This document shows positions 7,326 through 9,831 of a DNA stretch of 9,831 bases, in pieces. The notes under the pieces are model-generated. The model worked only from the letters and a program-made list of their open reading frames with translations. It did no database searches and was not told the DNA's origin. Every line of letters starts with the position of its first letter. Position 1 is the first letter of the stretch. Made by a program: the position numbers and the translations under genes. Source of the DNA: an archaeon (lineage in GTDB: Archaea; Iainarchaeota; Iainarchaeia; Iainarchaeales; CSSED10-239); NCBI GenBank assembly GCA_029557995.1, contig JAKQHQ010000024.1:1-9831 (forward strand). The letters run 5' to 3'.

Positions 7326-7376
7326 TAATATTTATATTATATTTCTTATATATTTATATATAGAACTTCTTATATA
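7326..7376. promoter_or_regulatory. AT-rich divergent promoter region between NOG1-like gene and secF
   Basis: This run is almost pure A/T and sits between divergent genes. On the plus strand, TTTATATATA at 7353-7362 would start secF transcription near 7380-7385, leaving about 25 nt before ATG 7409. On the minus strand the same block holds several TATA-like words, such as ATATAAAT (complement of 7329-7336) and AAATATATAA nearer 7355, either of which could serve the NOG1-like gene; the nearer one would give an almost leaderless transcript. The boxes overlap, so the two directions may compete for TBP. Confidence 0.6.
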
Positions 7377-7397
7377 TGAGTTTATTATTGCAAGCTA

Positions 7398-7404
7398 GAG
7401 GGAT
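7398..7404 (+). promoter_or_regulatory. Shine-Dalgarno site that decides the secF start
   Basis: GAGGGAT, with its GAGG core seven nt before ATG 7409, is a good ribosome site. The alternative in-frame ATG at 7376 has only TATA-like sequence upstream and would probably lie before the transcription start, so 7409 is preferred. Confidence 0.7.
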
Positions 7405-7408
7405 ATTT

Positions 7409-8491
7409 ATGAATTTTATAAATGCAAAAAGCCATAAGTTATTGTATATATTGCCAATAGTTATTGGCTTAGCTTGCCTGTTTCTTGTTTTTGTTTACCC
7501 AGGCATCTCAACAGGCATTGACCTAAAGGGTGGAAACCAGCTCATAGTCCGTTATGAGGGCGAAACGATAGATACTACTACCCTGTCAAGCACCCTTAAG
7601 CAAAGATTTAGCATTTTAGAGGTAAATATCAATGAGACAAAGGGGCCTACAGGTATAGGTCTAATCATTGAATACTCTAATTCCCCAGAAATTGAGACCG
7701 CAAGGTCTGAGAAAAACAAGCTGGACTTTACAAACGGAAACATTGATGACTTGAAAGCTAAATCGCTAGTGCTTCTTACCCCACTCAAGGATAAGGGTTA
7801 TATCGAGCCCTCAGCACTTGACGAGCTATCAGCCATAAGGAACAAGGATGATCTCAAGGGTTACCTTAACGACACCATAAACCTTGCAAGCAACGCCTTT
7901 AATAGCCAGCTTATAAACGAGGTGAAATCTGAGCTAAACCTTAGCTCGGACGCAAAGATCCAGACAAGGGAGGTCTCTGCTACACTTGGGAAGGATTTCA
8001 TCAACACCTCAATCAAGGTTGGGGTGATTGCACTTGTCTTGCTATCAATCGTAATCTTGCTTTTCTTCAAGGAGATCATACCATCTGGTTTGATAATCTT
8101 TGCAGCGTGCTTTGACATTCTTGCTGGGCTAGCAGGCATGGCAATACTGCGTCTACCATTGAGTCTTACAACCATACCAACTCTCTTAATGCTTCTTGGA
8201 TATTCTGTTGACACAGATGTGCTTTTGAGCACCAAGCTTCTAAAGAACAGAACAGATGATGTGTATGTTGTAACAAACAAAGCAATGGCTACTGGTTTAA
8301 CAATGACAATAACAACAATAGTTACTGTTCTAGTTATGCTTGTGATATCTTACTTCATGCAGATGACTGTGGTTTTGGACATAGCAACAATCCTGTTCTT
8401 TGGGCTACTTGGCGATATAGTTTCAACATGGTGCTTCAATGCCCCAATGTTAATCACATATGTCCAGAAAAAAAACAAAAGCAAGAGTTAA
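7409..8491 (+). CDS. secF: Protein-export membrane protein SecF
   Basis: An RND-superfamily subunit that, with SecD, uses the ion gradient to help preproteins leave the Sec channel. The 360-aa product has transmembrane segment 1 at about 10-30. The signature loop GIDLKGG (36-42) and a large extracytoplasmic domain (about 43-198) follow. The membrane bundle of five segments lies at about 202-220, 224-245, 253-273, 297-316 and 320-340. The fourth segment holds LGYSVDTDVLL (263-273), the typical archaeal SecF motif with acidic residues D268 and D270 in the membrane. This identifies the protein as SecF although its first loop has the DL form commonly seen in bacterial SecD. The C-terminus is short and basic (KKNKSKS), expected inside the cell. 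ATG 7409 is chosen by the Shine-Dalgarno site and by where the hydrophobic segment begins; ATG 7376 would add 11 residues. secD follows 28 nt downstream, in the order secF-secD rather than the usual bacterial secD-secF. Confidence 0.93.
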   Translation: MNFINAKSHKLLYILPIVIGLACLFLVFVYPGISTGIDLKGGNQLIVRYEGETIDTTTLSSTLKQRFSILEVNINETKGPTGIGLIIEYSNSPEIETARSEKNKLDFTNGNIDDLKAKSLVLLTPLKDKGYIEPSALDELSAIRNKDDLKGYLNDTINLASNAFNSQLINEVKSELNLSSDAKIQTREVSATLGKDFINTSIKVGVIALVLLSIVILLFFKEIIPSGLIIFAACFDILAGLAGMAILRLPLSLTTIPTLLMLLGYSVDTDVLLSTKLLKNRTDDVYVVTNKAMATGLTMTITTIVTVLVMLVISYFMQMTVVLDIATILFFGLLGDIVSTWCFNAPMLITYVQKKNKSKS

Positions 8492-8506
8492 ATTTCTTTT
8501 AAAAAA

Positions 8507-8511
8507 AGGTG
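8507..8511 (+). promoter_or_regulatory. Shine-Dalgarno site of secD
   Basis: AGGTG lies in the 28-nt secF-secD gap, eight nt before ATG 8520. It supports that start, and with the short gap it supports co-transcription with secF. No TATA box or terminator is evident in the gap. Confidence 0.7.
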
Positions 8512-8519
8512 TTTTTCAG

Positions 8520-9831
8520 ATGAATAATTTATTCAAAAAGCCAGTTGTTATAATCTGGTTGCTTCTAATAGTGCTCTCAATAGTCCTTCTATTGACAAAA
8601 GGCATACAATACGGAGTGGATTTTTCAGGCGGAACTTCGTTTTCAATAGTTCTTGAAGAGCCAGTCAGCACAGAAGACATGCCGAGGGTTGTTTCTGTTA
8701 TATCCAGAAGGCTTGACTGGGCTGGGCTAAAGGATGCAAAAGTGACATCTTCAGGAAACCAGTACGTGACAGCCCAGCTTGCTGAGTCAGACCCAGACGA
8801 GATAGCCAAGTTGAAAAACACTCTCTTAAAACAAGGTAAATTTGAGGCTGTTCTTGATGGCAATGTTTTATTTGTAGGCGAGGACATAGTTACAATCTAT
8901 AGAGACCCAGCAAAGGGTTATGGTATATCGCCTATTAACAAGGATGGTGCAAGTAGCTGGGTCTTGCCTTTCATGCTATCCCCAGAGGCCTCAAAAAGGT
9001 TTGCAGAGATGTCCTTTCACAAATGCACAGCTGCCGGCTATGAGGGTAAAAGCGTGCAATACGATTGTGAAAAGACATTTTTCTTCATAGACAGACCAAC
9101 AGATGCAATATTTGTTGTTGATAGCGAGACCTACACAGATGAGAAAAACGTGCCAATCTCCCCAGATGTGCTAGGCAGTGAGACAATTTACTTTGATGAC
9201 ATCATAGCTCAGGTGAACACTAAGTATTACATTGTTGATTCCAATCTTACTGACAAGGAAAGGGCAGATATTGCCTCTGATTTGAATAAATATTCAAAAG
9301 TAATTGTTTCCTCTGCTGTATCTGAGTCCATAAAAACCGAGTTGAGTGAGATGGGCTATAAGGTTATAACCATTGACAAGCCAGAGGGCCAGCCATGGAT
9401 ATGGGAGGCGACAGGATTAAAATCAGTAATCTCCTTGACCGAGGGCGTAGCAAACATGTCTGCACCAACAATGAACTCCCCAAAGTTTGAGACATTTAAC
9501 AGCTTGACAATAACAGGCAGTTCCTCATCAAAGGAGGAGGCCAAGCAAAGGCTTGATGACCTTTTGGTTATACTTGAATCTGGCTCTCTTCCAATAGCAA
9601 TTGAGAGCATAAGCACAGAATCCATATCGCCATACCTTGGCAGTGAGTTTTTGTCTAATTCCTTGATTATAGGATTATTCGCTTTGCTTACTGTTGCCAT
9701 TGTATTGTTTGTGAGATACAGGGTGCTTAACCTGATATTCCCAATACTTATCTCAGACATATCCGAGCTTGTCATTTCGCTTGGCTTCCTATCGCTTATA
9801 CAGTTTAGGGTGGACTTAGCCACGATAGCAG
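8520..9831 (+). CDS. secD: Protein-export membrane protein SecD (3' end outside window)
   Basis: Partner of SecF in the RND-type export-assisting complex. The frame is open from ATG 8520 to the window edge (437 codons, no stop). Transmembrane segment 1 is at about 8-26, followed by GVDFSGG (32-38) and the extracytoplasmic P1-type region (PRVVSVISRRLDWAGLKD, GKFEAVLDG). The FMLSPEASKRFAEM stretch is typical of SecD. Two cysteines (C169, C183) on the exported side could form a disulfide. Residues about 235-300 hold a beta-alpha-beta-alpha-beta stretch not found in bacterial SecD as I remember it. The SecD hallmark LESGSLPIAIESIS...ISPYLG is at about 353-374. Segment 2 (about 380-398) and segment 3 (about 403-426) follow, and the sequence ends before the GTGVDD-type segment 4. 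ATG 8520 is supported by AGGTG eight nt upstream. The GxDFxGG form is the one usually listed for bacterial SecF, but the GSLP/SISPYLG block makes SecD the better call. Confidence 0.92.
   Translation, partial: MNNLFKKPVVIIWLLLIVLSIVLLLTKGIQYGVDFSGGTSFSIVLEEPVSTEDMPRVVSVISRRLDWAGLKDAKVTSSGNQYVTAQLAESDPDEIAKLKNTLLKQGKFEAVLDGNVLFVGEDIVTIYRDPAKGYGISPINKDGASSWVLPFMLSPEASKRFAEMSFHKCTAAGYEGKSVQYDCEKTFFFIDRPTDAIFVVDSETYTDEKNVPISPDVLGSETIYFDDIIAQVNTKYYIVDSNLTDKERADIASDLNKYSKVIVSSAVSESIKTELSEMGYKVITIDKPEGQPWIWEATGLKSVISLTEGVANMSAPTMNSPKFETFNSLTITGSSSSKEEAKQRLDDLLVILESGSLPIAIESISTESISPYLGSEFLSNSLIIGLFALLTVAIVLFVRYRVLNLIFPILISDISELVISLGFLSLIQFRVDLATIA

Noticed and set aside
7376..7408. ATG 7376 as the secF start
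   Set aside because: There is no Shine-Dalgarno site before it and it probably precedes the transcription start, whereas ATG 7409 has GAGG at good spacing and begins just before the first membrane segment.
8491..8507. T-rich and A-rich run after secF as a possible terminator
   Set aside because: It lies in a 28-nt gap followed at once by a good ribosome site and secD, so it is more likely an intercistronic spacer.
9356..9823. Minus-strand frames of 123-155 codons inside secF and secD (7861-8280, 8516-8887, 9356-9823)
   Set aside because: They are antisense to continuous SecF and SecD frames with recognisable motifs and show no protein features of their own.

Overview
The window comes from an archaeon. 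It encodes both subunits of family D DNA polymerase, which is known only from archaea. It also carries a UPF0147 protein, a NOG1-type GTPase and archaeal-style SecF and SecD. Promoter-like signals are TATA boxes (for example TTTATAAA and ATATATAA on the relevant strands), and the Shine-Dalgarno sites resemble AGGAGGTGAT. The standard genetic code reads through every gene. The compact proteins, short spacers and overlapping ends, plus the SecD layout, suggest a small-genome DPANN-like lineage (Woesearchaeota/Pacearchaeota type). That placement is inference and not demonstrated.

Layout. Bases 2-262 (+) are the 3' end of an AmrS-like radical SAM gene. A short promoter region follows, then a 223-aa winged-helix protein of unknown function (343-1014, +). 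It meets the polymerase operon tail to tail, the two stop codons sharing four bases (TTAG, 1011-1014). The minus-strand operon, read right to left, is UPF0147 (6294-6019), polB/DP1 (6018-4564) and polC/DP2 (4571-1011). The first pair abut with no gap and the second pair overlap by 8 nt, so co-transcription and coupled translation are likely. One promoter with a near-perfect Shine-Dalgarno site precedes the set. Upstream of it, on the same strand, is a NOG1-family GTPase (7301-6366). A very AT-rich divergent promoter region of about 100 bp separates this gene from secF (7409-8491, +) and secD (8520 to the window end, +, incomplete).

How the genes work together. DP1 (exonuclease) and DP2 (polymerase) form the replicative polymerase D; both active sites look intact, and DP2 ends in a canonical PCNA-binding motif. 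SecF and SecD form the membrane complex that assists protein export. The NOG1-like protein points to ribosome biogenesis, although its guanine-recognition motif is degenerate. I see no tRNA, rRNA, CRISPR, insertion sequence or prophage signature, and no gene-free stretch longer than about 110 bp.

This is mainly a core housekeeping region and I do not see a clear novel multi-gene system. The points most worth following are the uncharacterised winged-helix protein beside the polymerase, the NOG1-like GTPase without an NKxD motif, the extra alpha/beta segment in SecD, the apparent exchange of signature motifs between SecF and SecD, and the UPF0147-polymerase D operon.
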